From NCBI RefSeq assembly GCF_002803515.1, contig NZ_PHQX01000002.1:378019-442018 (forward strand): 64,000 bases of DNA, read 5' to 3'. Numbering within the stretch: the stretch's first letter is position 1; each line of letters begins with the position of its first letter. The position numbers and the translations under genes are program-made. The notes below the pieces were generated by a model. It saw only the letters and a list, made by a program, of their open reading frames with translations. It was not told where the DNA came from and did no database searches. Below are positions 27,083 through 35,454 of this stretch, piece by piece. The stretch comes from Stenotrophomonas lactitubi. Lineage in GTDB: Bacteria > Pseudomonadota > Gammaproteobacteria > Xanthomonadales > Xanthomonadaceae.

Positions 27083-28189
27083 TCACTCCAGCAAGCGCGC
27101 CCAGCCCTGCATGCCCTCCAGTCGTGCCAACACCAGCTTGATGCAGACCAGCAGCGGCACCGCCAGCAGCAGGCCGATCATGCCCCAGGCCCAGCCGAAC
27201 ACCATCAGCGCCAGGATCAGCACCAGCGGTGACAGTTTCATCTGCCGGCCAAGCACGATCGGCGTCACCATCTGCCCTTCCAGGGTATGCAGGGTCAGGT
27301 AGGCGGCCGCAGGCAGCAGCGCCTGCAGCGGGTCGCGGAACTCGACGAAGCCCATCAGCAGCATCAATGCCACGCCGAGCAGCGGGCCGACATAGGGCGC
27401 GAAATTCAGCAGCGCCGCGACGGTGCCCCACAGCAGGGCCTCCTGCAGGCCGATGCCCAGCAGCATCAGCACGCCGGCCAACAGCAGGCCGACCACGGTG
27501 TTGATCACGCTGATGGTCAACACGTAGCGCGATACCTCATGCTCGATCGAGCGCAGGATATCGCTGGTAAATCGCTGCTGCTGCCGGTTCGGGAACAGGG
27601 CGATCGCCGCGCGCTGCAGGCTCTGGCCGTAGATCATGAAGAACAATGTCAGCAGCACCACGGCCAGCACCGAGGCGGCCAGCCGCGGCGCGCGCGTGAG
27701 CATGCGGTACGGATCGTCCAGCTGGGTGCGGATCACCTGCACCTTGCGGTTGCCGTCGCCGCCGGCCACGCGCGCGAAATTCTCCGCCGCCTGGTTGGCC
27801 TGCTGCACCGGCTTGGTCAGGTCCTGCACCTGGCGCGCGACCTTGCGCAGCTGCTGCGGTGCTTCCTGTGCCCAGTCCATCGCCGGGCCGATCAGCTGCA
27901 CCGCCAATGCACCGGTCACGCCCAGTCCGGCACCCAGCACCAGCAGGGCGCCGAGCGCGCGCGGAATCCACAGCTTCTGCAGCAGCCGCAGGATCGGGTT
28001 GCCGACCAGGGCGAAGAACATCGCCAGCAGGACGGGCAGGATGATGTCCTGCGCCGCCCACAGGGTGAACGCCACGGCCAGGGTCGCCAGTATCACCAGC
28101 GACATCGGGCCACGTGGGCGCGGGGCGGGGGGCAGCGGTGCGGGGGCGTCCGGCGCAGGCGACGACGGGGACAACAGGGACTCGCTCAT
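27083..28189 (-). CDS. AI-2E family transporter (PerM/TqsA-like)
   Basis: 368 residues. A Pro/Ala-rich cytoplasmic N-terminus of about 27 residues is followed by eight hydrophobic spans with a large soluble loop (about 90-165). Family motifs include LFFMIYGQSL, WGTVAALLNFAPYVGPLLGV and the C-terminal LEGQMVTPIVLGRQMKLSPLVLILALM. Despite the family name, few members are shown to export autoinducer-2, and some are Na+/H+ antiporters, so function is open. It stands alone between hypothetical genes. Confidence 0.9.
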   Translation of the reverse strand: MSESLLSPSSPAPDAPAPLPPAPRPRGPMSLVILATLAVAFTLWAAQDIILPVLLAMFFALVGNPILRLLQKLWIPRALGALLVLGAGLGVTGALAVQLIGPAMDWAQEAPQQLRKVARQVQDLTKPVQQANQAAENFARVAGGDGNRKVQVIRTQLDDPYRMLTRAPRLAASVLAVVLLTLFFMIYGQSLQRAAIALFPNRQQQRFTSDILRSIEHEVSRYVLTISVINTVVGLLLAGVLMLLGIGLQEALLWGTVAALLNFAPYVGPLLGVALMLLMGFVEFRDPLQALLPAAAYLTLHTLEGQMVTPIVLGRQMKLSPLVLILALMVFGWAWGMIGLLLAVPLLVCIKLVLARLEGMQGWARLLE

Positions 28190-28256
28190 CGACGCACCGA
28201 CCGGGAAGAGAAGCCCATTATCGGCCCGCCGCGATCAACGCGGCGGGTAAGGATCG

Positions 28257-28706
28257 TCAACGTTCGGACAATTCGGTGGCCGCTTCGGCCGGACGCGGCC
28301 CACGCAGCTCCGAGTCGGGCTCGGGCGCAGGTGCCGGCTGCGCTGCCGGTCGTGCCGCTGCGGGAGGCGGCTGCCCGGTGGCTTCATCCGCCTGCTCGGC
28401 GGCATCGTCTGCGGTTTCTGCCGCCTGCGCCGCCACCACGGTGGCAAACGCGGCCTGCGCGCTGGCGAACAGGCTGGAAACAGAGCCCACCATCTGCAGC
28501 CAACGCGCACCGTTGACCTCGCCCGGAACCTCCAGCTTGCCGGCGATGAAACCGCCGGCCAGACCGACCACCACGATGCGCAGTGGCGACCAGCCCTGTC
28601 GCCAGACCTGGCTGAGCACGCCCCAGTTGCCCTGGGTTTCGCCGATGCGTACGGCCATCACCTGTTCGCAGCGCTTCACCCGCCGCTGCAGTGCACCGAA
28701 CTTCAT
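28257..28706 (-). CDS. Hypothetical protein of the DUF883/holin-like operon
   Basis: 149 residues. A weakly hydrophobic segment (about 41-57, LRIVVVGLAGGFIAGKLEV) resembles the C-terminal GxxxG anchor of YqjD-type proteins. It is followed by an Ala/Glu-rich and then Pro-rich disordered tail. It starts inside the stop of the holin-superfamily gene (4-base overlap), so it belongs to the same operon. Function unknown; probably an inner-membrane-associated accessory. Confidence 0.72.
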   Translation of the reverse strand: MKFGALQRRVKRCEQVMAVRIGETQGNWGVLSQVWRQGWSPLRIVVVGLAGGFIAGKLEVPGEVNGARWLQMVGSVSSLFASAQAAFATVVAAQAAETADDAAEQADEATGQPPPAAARPAAQPAPAPEPDSELRGPRPAEAATELSER

Positions 28707-29173
28707 GGCTTGCCCTCCGGAATCTGCACGCCGGCATCGGGATCATCATCGGTGGGCTCATCGAACAGGCCCAACCGGGACAACTGGCGCCGGGTGGCGT
28801 GCATGCCGGTGTGGTGGAAGAAGTACGAAACCCGCCAGATCGCATAGCCGGTGACGGCCAGGCTCAGCAACGAGGTGATCAGCAGCGCCTGCAGCCAGCT
28901 CAGGCCGAAGCTCTGCAGCAGGGCGATCAGGGTGGCGGCCATCAGCAGCCACGCCGAGGCGCCGAACACGATGGCGACGCCGGCCCAAGCCAACGCACGC
29001 CCGAACGCGCTGCGAGCAAGCGCGAAGTCCGCCGACGCCAACCGGCGCAGCGAACGCAGCGAGTGCTTGGCCGAATCGACGGTCGCCCGGCCGGCAGCGC
29101 CGACCTGGCGGATGCTCTCGTCCAACGGCGGCGTGGCCGCCGGATCGGGACGTTGCGTGGTGTCTTCGCTCAC
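28703..29173 (-). CDS. Phage-holin-superfamily membrane protein (YqjE-like)
   Basis: 156 residues. A hydrophilic N-terminus precedes two adjacent membrane spans (about 60-85 and 90-113, WAGVAIVFGASAWLLMAATLIALL and LQALLITSLLSLAVTGYAI), and the tail is acidic. The pattern fits the Phage_holin_3_6/YqjE superfamily. No prophage genes are nearby, and the neighbouring YqjD/ElaB-like gene matches the chromosomal yqjD-yqjE arrangement of other bacteria. Confidence 0.8.
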   Translation of the reverse strand: MSEDTTQRPDPAATPPLDESIRQVGAAGRATVDSAKHSLRSLRRLASADFALARSAFGRALAWAGVAIVFGASAWLLMAATLIALLQSFGLSWLQALLITSLLSLAVTGYAIWRVSYFFHHTGMHATRRQLSRLGLFDEPTDDDPDAGVQIPEGKP

Positions 29174-29181
29174 GCCGCAGC

Positions 29182-29544
29182 TTACTTGTCGCTGCCGCGG
29201 GCCAGCTTGGCGATGATCCAGCCGGTAGCGAAGGCCACGCCGAACGAGGCCAGCGGACGTTCGCGGATCAGTTCAGCGGCGCTGTCGATCAGGTCCTTGC
29301 CCTTGTCCATCAGTGCGTCGACCTGTTCCTTGGCGGCGGCACCACCGAACTCTGCAGCAGCCAGGCCCGACAGCGCGCTGTCGGACAGTTCAGCCTTGAC
29401 GTTGGCCTTGCCGATGCGCAGTTCGTCAGTCGCGGCACCGGTAGCGCCCTTGATCGCACCGCCGGCAGCGCTGGCGGCCTGCTTCAGGTGGGAACCGGCT
29501 TCACCCAGGTGGTCCTTCAGGTTTTCGGTATTGGTGGGGCTCAT
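29182..29544 (-). CDS. YqjD/ElaB-like (DUF883-type) protein
   Basis: 120 residues. A long amphipathic helical region rich in Ala/Lys/Glu ends in a C-terminal tail anchor RPLASFGVAFATGWIIAKLARG. That layout is typical of ElaB/YqjD tail-anchored, ribosome-associated inner-membrane proteins induced in stationary phase. It is the first gene of the three-gene operon; an AGGAG lies about 8 bases before its ATG. Confidence 0.82.
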   Translation of the reverse strand: MSPTNTENLKDHLGEAGSHLKQAASAAGGAIKGATGAATDELRIGKANVKAELSDSALSGLAAAEFGGAAAKEQVDALMDKGKDLIDSAAELIRERPLASFGVAFATGWIIAKLARGSDK

Positions 29545-29646
29545 CGAATCACTCCTGTTGCGATGGGGGAACGGGCGATCGGCTCAGCCGACCTGGACAT
29601 ACAGCAATAGCATCACGGGGGTATAGGGGGCGTTACGGCCAGGCGA

Positions 29647-31080
29647 TCACCGCATCACCAACTGGCCCTGCTGCTGGCCATTGTTGCGCAGCACGCGCAG
29701 CACCAGGGTTGGCGGGCGCTGCTGGAAATTGGCGCGCCAGCTGGCCAGGTCGGCGAATTCGCCAACCGTGGCATCGGTGATGATGTCGCCCTGCTGCAGG
29801 CCATTGGTCGCCGCGCGGCTGCCGCGCTTGACCTCGCTGACCAGCACGCCGCCCACGCCGGACTGGCGCAGCGATTCGGGCAGGTCGACGAAGCTGGCAC
29901 CGGTCAGGCGCGGGTCCAGGCTCTCGCCGCTGACCACGCGCGCCTGTTCCTTCAGCGTTGCCTTGATCTGCAGCGGCTTGCCTTCGCGGCGAACGTCCAG
30001 AGTCAGCACGCTGCCCACCGCCGCCAGGCCTTCCACGTTGTGCAGTGCTTCGGCACTGTCCACACGCTGGCCGTTGGCCGAGACCACCACGTCGCCCGGC
30101 TTCAGCCCTGCAGCGGCACCGGCCGAGCCTGCCAGCACGCGGGTCACCAGTGCGCCACGGGTTTCGCCCAGGCCCAGGCCCTGCGCGATCTGCGCGCTCA
30201 GGTTCTGGCTTTCGATGCCCAGCGTACCGCGCACCACCACGCCATGCTTGACCAGCTGGTCGACCACGCTGCGGGCCAGGTTCGACGGAATCGCCAGGCC
30301 CAGGCCGATGTTGCCGGCCATGCTGCCCTGCGGGTTGAAGCTGGCGGTGTTGATGCCCACCAGCTGGCCCTGCAGGTTGACCAGCGCGCCACCGGAATTG
30401 CCCGGGTTGATCGACGCATCGGTCTGGATGAAGTTCTGGTAGCCCAGCCCGCGGATGCCACTGCGGCCCACCGCCGAGACGATGCCCGAGGTGACCGTCT
30501 GGCTGAAACCGAACGGATTGCCGATGGCGACCACGAAGTCGCCCACCCGCAGCTGGTCGCTGTTGCCCAGCTTGATGTCGGTCAGGTTCTGCGCCGGAAT
30601 GCGGATCAGCGCGATGTCGGTGTCGCGGTCCGAGCCGAGGAATTCGGCCTTGACCGTGCGCCCATCGGCCAGTGTCACCTGCACGTCATCGGCGTTGTCG
30701 ATGACGTGGTGGTTGGTCAGCACCAGGCCTTCGGTGGCATCGATGATGACACCCGAACCGAGCGATTCGTTGATCCGCTCCTGCGGAATGTCCGGGAACA
30801 GGCGGCGGAAGAACGGGTCGTTGAAGAACGGGTTGCGCACCCGCACCACCTGCTTGGTGTTGACGCTGACCACCGCCGGCATCGCCTTTTCCAGCATCGG
30901 TGCAAGCGATGGCACCGCCTGCCCGGCGACCGATGCCGGCAGTGCCGCAGTGGTGGGCAGCACCGCTGGCAGCGGTGCGGCATCGGCACGGTTGTCCAGA
31001 TGCGCGTTGAGGCCGGTGGCAACGAAGCCGCCGAAGGCAGCAGCGATTGCGAGCGTAAGCAGGGTGGGAAGCGGTCGCAT
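29647..31080 (-). CDS. Do-family periplasmic serine protease/chaperone (DegP/DegQ/MucD type)
   Basis: 477 residues. An N-terminal signal/anchor (MRPLPTLLTLAIAAAFGGFV) is followed by a trypsin-like domain with the triad His125 (TNHHVIDNA), Asp155 (DTDIALI) and Ser229 (NPGNSGG). Two PDZ domains (about 300-385 and 395-470) carry GLKPGDVVVSANGQRV and GLQQGDIITDA. It degrades misfolded envelope proteins. The start at 31080 gives the signal sequence; 107 further in-frame codons upstream look non-coding. Whether it is the DegP, DegQ or MucD orthologue cannot be fixed from this window. Confidence 0.94.
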   Translation of the reverse strand: MRPLPTLLTLAIAAAFGGFVATGLNAHLDNRADAAPLPAVLPTTAALPASVAGQAVPSLAPMLEKAMPAVVSVNTKQVVRVRNPFFNDPFFRRLFPDIPQERINESLGSGVIIDATEGLVLTNHHVIDNADDVQVTLADGRTVKAEFLGSDRDTDIALIRIPAQNLTDIKLGNSDQLRVGDFVVAIGNPFGFSQTVTSGIVSAVGRSGIRGLGYQNFIQTDASINPGNSGGALVNLQGQLVGINTASFNPQGSMAGNIGLGLAIPSNLARSVVDQLVKHGVVVRGTLGIESQNLSAQIAQGLGLGETRGALVTRVLAGSAGAAAGLKPGDVVVSANGQRVDSAEALHNVEGLAAVGSVLTLDVRREGKPLQIKATLKEQARVVSGESLDPRLTGASFVDLPESLRQSGVGGVLVSEVKRGSRAATNGLQQGDIITDATVGEFADLASWRANFQQRPPTLVLRVLRNNGQQQGQLVMR

Positions 31081-31569
31081 GGGAGTCGGTTCGCAGGCTG
31101 GGATGGGGGCCGTTGACGCATACGGTAGAACAAGCTGAATGAGTGTGTCGCGATCTGGATAAATGCCCCATGAAAATCCGACCCGTGCCGAGGGCGCCGG
31201 AAAGGTGGCGCGCGCGTCATACCGCTGTTCGCGACAGCCGCGTGCGAGCGCCGCAAGGCAGGCCGACAGCGCCGTGATACACCGCGACACTTGCGCAGTT
31301 CCGCGCATCCTGACCTTGCGATGACGCTCATTGCTGCGCGGATGCGTTGCTGCTGCCAGTGCCTGCATCGGCATGCCGGCAGCAGGCGGGCTGCGCAGCA
31401 CACTGCTTAAAAAAAGGGATTTCCTGACTGCGGGGCGCGTCAGTCGCCGCCATCACTTACACCAGTTGCGTCGCACCGGATGCGATTGAGCGGCCGTGCC
31501 CGTTCCACGATAGCCATTGTCGGTATAGCATCGCCCCGTTTTGACAATCCAGGCCCCTAGGAGGGCAAC
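31081..31569. other. Intergenic region between the Do protease and the KA-repeat gene
   Basis: This 489-base gap separates divergent genes and must hold both promoters. Open frames on both strands continue through it but start without ribosome-binding sites and show no family motifs. The right edge has a good AGGAGG (31559-31564) for the KA-repeat gene. I see no repeat, tRNA or terminator here. Confidence 0.5.
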
Positions 31570-32517
31570 ATGAGCAACGGTAATGGTGTGTCGGTCGTGA
31601 CCGACGCCGTCGAGAACGTGAAAGAAACCGCCACCAACGTCGGCGAGACCATCGCCCACGCCGCCGAAGACGCAGTGAAGTCGGTCAAGAAGACCGTCAA
31701 GCGCGCCCGCAAGGCTGCCACCACCCGCGTCGCCAAGGCCAAGAAGGTCGTGGCCAAGGTCGAGAAGACCGTTGCCAAGAAGGCCGAGAAGGCCGCCAAG
31801 TCGGTCGGCAAGACCGTTGCCAACGCCAAGAAGAAGCTGGAAGCGGCCAAGAAGAACGCCAAGGCCGAAGCGGCTGCCCTGAAGAAGGAAGTGGCCAAGA
31901 AGAAGGCGGCTGCCGGCAAGACCGTGACCAAGAAGGCTGCTGCTGCCAAGAAGACCACCAAGGCTGCCGGCAAGAAGGTCGCCACCGTGAAGAAGGCCGC
32001 CACCAAGAAGGTTGCGACCGCCAAGAAGGCTGTGGCCAAGAAGACCGCTGCTGCCAAGAAGGTTGTCGGCAAGAAGGTCGCTACCGCCAAGAAGGCTGTA
32101 GCCAAGAAGACCGTGGCCGCCAAGAAGGTTGTCGGCAAGAAGGTCGCGACCGCCAAGAAGGCTGTGGCCAAGAAGACCGTCGCTGCCAAGAAGGTCGCCG
32201 GCAAGAAGACCGTCGCCGCCAAGAAGGTTGTCGGCAAGAAGACCGTCGCTGCCAAGAAGGTCGTCGGCAAGAAGACCGCCGCTGCCAAGAAGGTTGTCGG
32301 CAAGAAGACCGCTGCTGCCAAGAAGGTCGTCGGCAAGAAGACCGCCGTCGCCAAGAAGGTTGTCGGCAAGAAGGTCGCCGCTACCCGCAAGACCGTGGCC
32401 AAGAAGGCTGCACCGCTGAAGAAGGCCGTGGCCAAGAAGGCTGCACCGCTGAAGAAGGCCGTGGCCAAGAAGGCTCCGGCCAAGAAGGCCGTGCGCAAGG
32501 CTGCCAAGCGCAAGTAA
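31570..32517 (+). CDS. Lys/Ala-repeat histone H1-like (HC2/AlgP-type) protein
   Basis: 315 residues. A hydrophilic N-terminus (about 1-40, [20 protein letters not shown]) precedes a long Lys/Ala/Val tract. From about residue 135 to 290 it forms repeats in which KK pairs alternate at 5- and 6-residue spacing ([11 protein letters not shown]), an 11-residue, 33-bp unit. This resembles eukaryotic H1 C-termini, chlamydial Hc2 and Pseudomonas AlgP, so nonspecific DNA binding and nucleoid compaction are likely. A strong AGGAGG fixes the start, and an intrinsic terminator follows. The unit number is prone to change by slippage or recombination. Confidence 0.88.
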   Translation: MSNGNGVSVVTDAVENVKETATNVGETIAHAAEDAVKSVKKTVKRARKAATTRVAKAKKVVAKVEKTVAKKAEKAAKSVGKTVANAKKKLEAAKKNAKAEAAALKKEVAKKKAAAGKTVTKKAAAAKKTTKAAGKKVATVKKAATKKVATAKKAVAKKTAAAKKVVGKKVATAKKAVAKKTVAAKKVVGKKVATAKKAVAKKTVAAKKVAGKKTVAAKKVVGKKTVAAKKVVGKKTAAAKKVVGKKTAAAKKVVGKKTAVAKKVVGKKVAATRKTVAKKAAPLKKAVAKKAAPLKKAVAKKAPAKKAVRKAAKRK

Positions 32518-32530
32518 TCGCGCGTGGTTC

Positions 32531-32570
32531 GAAGGCCCTTCCGCTCATCGGGCGGGAGGGCCTTCTGCGT
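32531..32570 (+). terminator. Terminator after the KA-repeat gene
   Basis: GAAGGCCCTTCCGC and GCGGGAGGGCCTTC form a long stem with one mismatch, followed by TGCGTTTTC. Confidence 0.8.
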
Positions 32571-32654
32571 TTTCGGGGGCGCTCATCCGCGCCTGACGTG
32601 GATCTGCGGCAGCAGGCTGGGGCAAGATGAAGGTCTTCCGCAGGAGTCCTGGCC

Positions 32655-33350
32655 ATGCGCGGTATCGATTTCAGTTCCTGGCAGGGCGTGCTGTCCACCC
32701 TGGCCGGGTTGGTCCTGATCACCCTGCTCGGCGTGGGCATCCGCCTGCTGGTGATGCAGACCCTGCAGCAGCGCCGCGAACGCGAGAACCGCCAGATCAA
32801 CGAGCGGCTGCGTACCTTGATGGCGGCCTACAAGACGCTGGGTGGTTCCTTCACCGGTGAGCTGGGAGTCGACCCGGCCCATCTGCGCGATCTGCGCCAG
32901 CGGGCCCACGAAGAAGGCATTGCCGAGCCGGGCTCGGATCGGGCCAGGCGCATCCGCGATGCGGTCGAAGCGGCGTTGTCGGACATCCTGCTGCTGGGCA
33001 CCGACGAGCAGGTACGACTGGCTGCCCGCGCTGCCAGTGAACTGGCGCATGGGCGCCCGGTGCACACACACGAACTGGTGATCTCGCTGCGCGACTTCGT
33101 CCGCGAGGCGCTGGACCTTGCGCCGGTGCCGGCCGACCTGGAGATCCCGCGCCAAGGGCCTACCCGCCCTGCGGGCAGCGGTGGCGGAAGTGGCAAGGGC
33201 CGCAACGAGGGCGAAGCCAAGGGCGGTCGCACCGGTGGTGGCGGCGGCGGAGGTGGCATGGGCGCCGGCATGGGCGGGCTGGGTGTTGGCGCGGGTGCTG
33301 CGCTGGGTGCCGGCCATGCGGCCGGCGAGGATGAAGCGGGCGCCCGCTGA
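32655..33350 (+). CDS. Membrane-anchored hypothetical protein with Gly-rich tail
   Basis: 231 residues. One N-terminal span (VLSTLAGLVLITLLGVGIRLLVMQ, about 12-35) leads to a helical domain (about 36-160: LQQRRERENRQINERLRTLM; RARRIRDAVEAALSDILLLG) and a low-complexity tail with poly-Gly and GAGMGGLGVGAGAALGAG. The AGGAG at 32642-32646 supports the start. The Arg/Glu-rich helix suggests a cytoplasmic coiled-coil. No named function is recognised. Confidence 0.75.
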   Translation: MRGIDFSSWQGVLSTLAGLVLITLLGVGIRLLVMQTLQQRRERENRQINERLRTLMAAYKTLGGSFTGELGVDPAHLRDLRQRAHEEGIAEPGSDRARRIRDAVEAALSDILLLGTDEQVRLAARAASELAHGRPVHTHELVISLRDFVREALDLAPVPADLEIPRQGPTRPAGSGGGSGKGRNEGEAKGGRTGGGGGGGGMGAGMGGLGVGAGAALGAGHAAGEDEAGAR

Positions 33351-33365
33351 GGACGCCCGCCGGGG

Positions 33366-33725
33366 TCAGCGCTTGAGTTCGAAGATCGGCTCGAATCCGC
33401 CGTAGATCATCCGCGCACCGTCGAACGGCATGGGATTCTTCGTCGGGTCCAACCGCGGGTCTTCCATCATCTTCTGCATGCCTGCATCGCGGGTGGCCTT
33501 GTCCGGCCACTCGATCCAGGAAAACACCACCGTTTCCTCCGTCGTGGCTTTCACCGCGCCGAAGAAGTCGGTGGTCTTGCCATGTGGCACGTCATCGCCC
33601 CAGCCTTCGACTACCCGCAGCGCTCCGTATTCCAGGAACACCACATCGGCGCTGCGGGCGTGGGCGAGGAATTTCTCCTTGTTGGCGGTCGGCACCGCCA
33701 GTACGAAACCATCGATGTAACTCAT
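33366..33725 (-). CDS. DUF1428 family protein (YbaA-like)
   Basis: 119 residues. It begins MSYIDGFVLAVPTANKEKF and contains GWGDDVPHGKTTDFFGAVKA, WIEWPDKATRDAGMQKMM and PFDGARMIYGGFEPI, which together define the DUF1428 family, a small cytosolic dimeric alpha/beta-barrel-type protein of unknown biochemical role. It is convergent with the Gly-rich membrane protein gene, 15 bases apart. Confidence 0.9.
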   Translation of the reverse strand: MSYIDGFVLAVPTANKEKFLAHARSADVVFLEYGALRVVEGWGDDVPHGKTTDFFGAVKATTEETVVFSWIEWPDKATRDAGMQKMMEDPRLDPTKNPMPFDGARMIYGGFEPIFELKR

Positions 33726-33860
33726 CGCTTGCCTCCGGAATGGACCATGCCAGGTGCACGGCCTTCATTGAGTCGACGCTTCAGGGCGCAGGAAATCGAC
33801 ATCGATTGCCGCACCGTTGAATCGAAGCGCGTGCGCGTACCGCGCGCGTATGCCTGAGCC

Positions 33861-33889
33861 TTGCTGAATCAATGCAAAAAATTCAGCAA
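33861..33889. promoter_or_regulatory. Inverted repeat upstream of the Ax21 gene
   Basis: TTGCTGAAT (33861-33869) and ATTCAGCAA (33881-33889) form a perfect 9-base inverted repeat with an 11-base A-rich centre, about 115 bases before the Ax21 start. It could be an operator or an mRNA/transcript-end hairpin; no T run follows. Regulatory role is inference. Confidence 0.35.
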
Positions 33890-34003
33890 TGCGAAGACCG
33901 CTGTTTTCAGGGAGCGTTGTGGCGAATAACGGAGAATTTACATTCCCGATGCGATGGCGCCCTGGCGCTGCTGCACACCATAAGAAAGTAAAGGTGTACC
34001 CCC

Positions 34004-34576
34004 ATGAAGAATTCGCTGATTGCTCTGGCTCTGGCCGCTGCCCTGCCGTTCACCGCTTCGGCCGCCGAGAACCTGTCCTACAACTACGCTGAGGCTGATT
34101 ACGCCAAGACCGACGTTGACGGCATCAAGGCTGATGGCTGGGGCGTGAAGGGTTCCTACGGCTTCCTGCCGAACTTCCACGCTTTCGGCGAATACAGCCG
34201 TCAGGAAGTCGACCACACCAACATCAAGGTTGACCAGTGGAAGGTCGGTGCCGGCTACAACGTCGAAATCGCTCCGTCGACCGACTTCGTTGCCCGCGTT
34301 GCCTACCAGAAGTTCGACCGCAAGCACGGCCTGGATTTCAACGGCTACAGCGCTGAAGCCGGTATCCGTACCGCGTTCGGTGCCCACGCTGAGGTCTACG
34401 GCCTGGTCGGTTACGAAGACTATTCGAAGAAGCACGGCGTCGACATCGACAGCCAGTGGTACGGCCGCCTGGGTGGTCAGGTCAAGCTGAACCAGAACTG
34501 GGGCCTGAACGGCGAGCTGAAGATGAACCGTCACGGCGACAAGGAATACACCGTCGGCCCGCGCTTCAGCTGGTAA
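34004..34576 (+). CDS. ax21: Ax21-family outer-membrane beta-barrel protein
   Basis: 190 residues with a signal peptide MKNSLIALALAAALPFTASA, then AENLSYNYAEADYAKTD, the region corresponding to the Xanthomonas Ax21 N-terminal peptide, and beta-strand repeats ending in the barrel-type C-terminus VGPRFSW. Ax21 is a small OmpX-like outer-membrane protein exported with membrane vesicles and reported in S. maltophilia to affect motility and biofilm. Earlier claims that it is the rice XA21 ligand were retracted. Codons are strongly biased (many GCT, AAG, GAC), consistent with high expression. It is monocistronic, with its own terminator. Confidence 0.93.
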   Translation: MKNSLIALALAAALPFTASAAENLSYNYAEADYAKTDVDGIKADGWGVKGSYGFLPNFHAFGEYSRQEVDHTNIKVDQWKVGAGYNVEIAPSTDFVARVAYQKFDRKHGLDFNGYSAEAGIRTAFGAHAEVYGLVGYEDYSKKHGVDIDSQWYGRLGGQVKLNQNWGLNGELKMNRHGDKEYTVGPRFSW

Positions 34577-34612
34577 TTGCATCTACGGCGCGCCCGCGCG
34601 CTGTTCGTGCTG

Positions 34613-34641
34613 CAACAGGCCCGGCATTGCCGGGCCTGTTG
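34613..34641 (+). terminator. Hairpin terminator after Ax21
   Basis: CAACAGGCCCGGCA pairs with TGCCGGGCCTGTTG around almost no loop, 36 bases after the stop. There is only a weak T-rich tail (GCGTTGT). Confidence 0.7.
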
Positions 34642-34767
34642 CGTTGTGGGGAATCAAAACAGAGCCTGACTGCGATACGCGGCGTCATGTTGCATTGCAA
34701 TGAATTGGATTCCGCCACCGCCGGTGGCCGCCTACGGTGGATATCCCGTGCTGCCGGATACACCGCG

Positions 34768-35445
34768 ATGCCGCCCGTACTCCCACCGCTGCTCCCCGAT
34801 CGGCCGCGCCGTCTGGCACTGCTGGATCCGCATCCGGTGCTGCGGCTGGGGGTGGAAGTATTGCTGCGCCAGCAGAGCGGTGTGCACGTGCGGGGCAGCT
34901 ATGCCAACGAACGTGACCTGCTGCAACTGCTGGAAAGCGAACCGGGCTGCGTTGACCTGCTGGTGATCGATGCACTGCCGCTGGGCGATCTTGGCGATGG
35001 CCTGCAGCTGCTGCGCGGGTTGTCCCGACGCTGGCCCAGCGTGCCGATACTGGTGCTGTCCGCGCACTGCAATGCCAGCACCGTGGCCACGACGATGCAG
35101 GCCGGTGCACGCGGCTTCCTGTCCAAGGCGACTACGCCGGAAATGCTGCTGCGTGCGGTGGACGTGGTTGCCCGCGGTGGGCGTTTCGTGCCCCCGGATC
35201 TGCGCACGCAGCTGAATCGATCACGCTCGCGGCGCATGTCGGCGCCCACCCTGGCGCCCTTGAGCAGGCGTGAGCGCGAAGTGCTGCGGCTGCTGCTGCA
35301 AGGCTGCAGCACCGGCGAAGTCGCCCGGCGCTTCCAGCGCTCGGCCAGCACCATCAGCACGCAGAAGAAAGCGGCCTACCAGAAGCTTGGCATCCGCAGC
35401 GATGTCGAATTGTTCCGCATCCGCCACCTGCTGGAGTGCGGCTGA
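34768..35445 (+). CDS. Orphan LuxR-type response regulator
   Basis: 225 residues. A receiver-like domain (about 15-135) has a putative phospho-acceptor Asp68 (LLVIDALPLGD), a Ser in VLSAHCN and Lys in GFLSKATTPEML. The N-terminal acidic pair is reduced to a single Asp20 in LLDPHPVL. A LuxR DNA-binding domain follows (LSRREREVLRLLLQG; RSASTISTQKKAAYQKLGI), of the RcsB-like subgroup. No kinase is adjacent. The start is uncertain; an in-frame ATG at 34687 is possible but would add an unusual extension. Confidence 0.85.
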   Translation: MPPVLPPLLPDRPRRLALLDPHPVLRLGVEVLLRQQSGVHVRGSYANERDLLQLLESEPGCVDLLVIDALPLGDLGDGLQLLRGLSRRWPSVPILVLSAHCNASTVATTMQAGARGFLSKATTPEMLLRAVDVVARGGRFVPPDLRTQLNRSRSRRMSAPTLAPLSRREREVLRLLLQGCSTGEVARRFQRSASTISTQKKAAYQKLGIRSDVELFRIRHLLECG

Positions 35446-35454
35446 CGGGCGCGC

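Noticed and set aside
28703..29173. Phage holin indicating a prophage remnant
   Set aside because: No phage genes flank it, and the adjacent YqjD/ElaB-like gene indicates the chromosomal yqjD-yqjE type module.
31557..32513. 318-residue antisense frame with [13 protein letters not shown] repeats
   Set aside because: It is the exact antisense of the KA-repeat gene; AAG/GCC codons leave no stops on the opposite strand. It has no ribosome-binding site.
34004..34576. Ax21 as the ligand of the plant receptor XA21
   Set aside because: The original claim was retracted; only the outer-membrane/secreted protein family assignment is kept.
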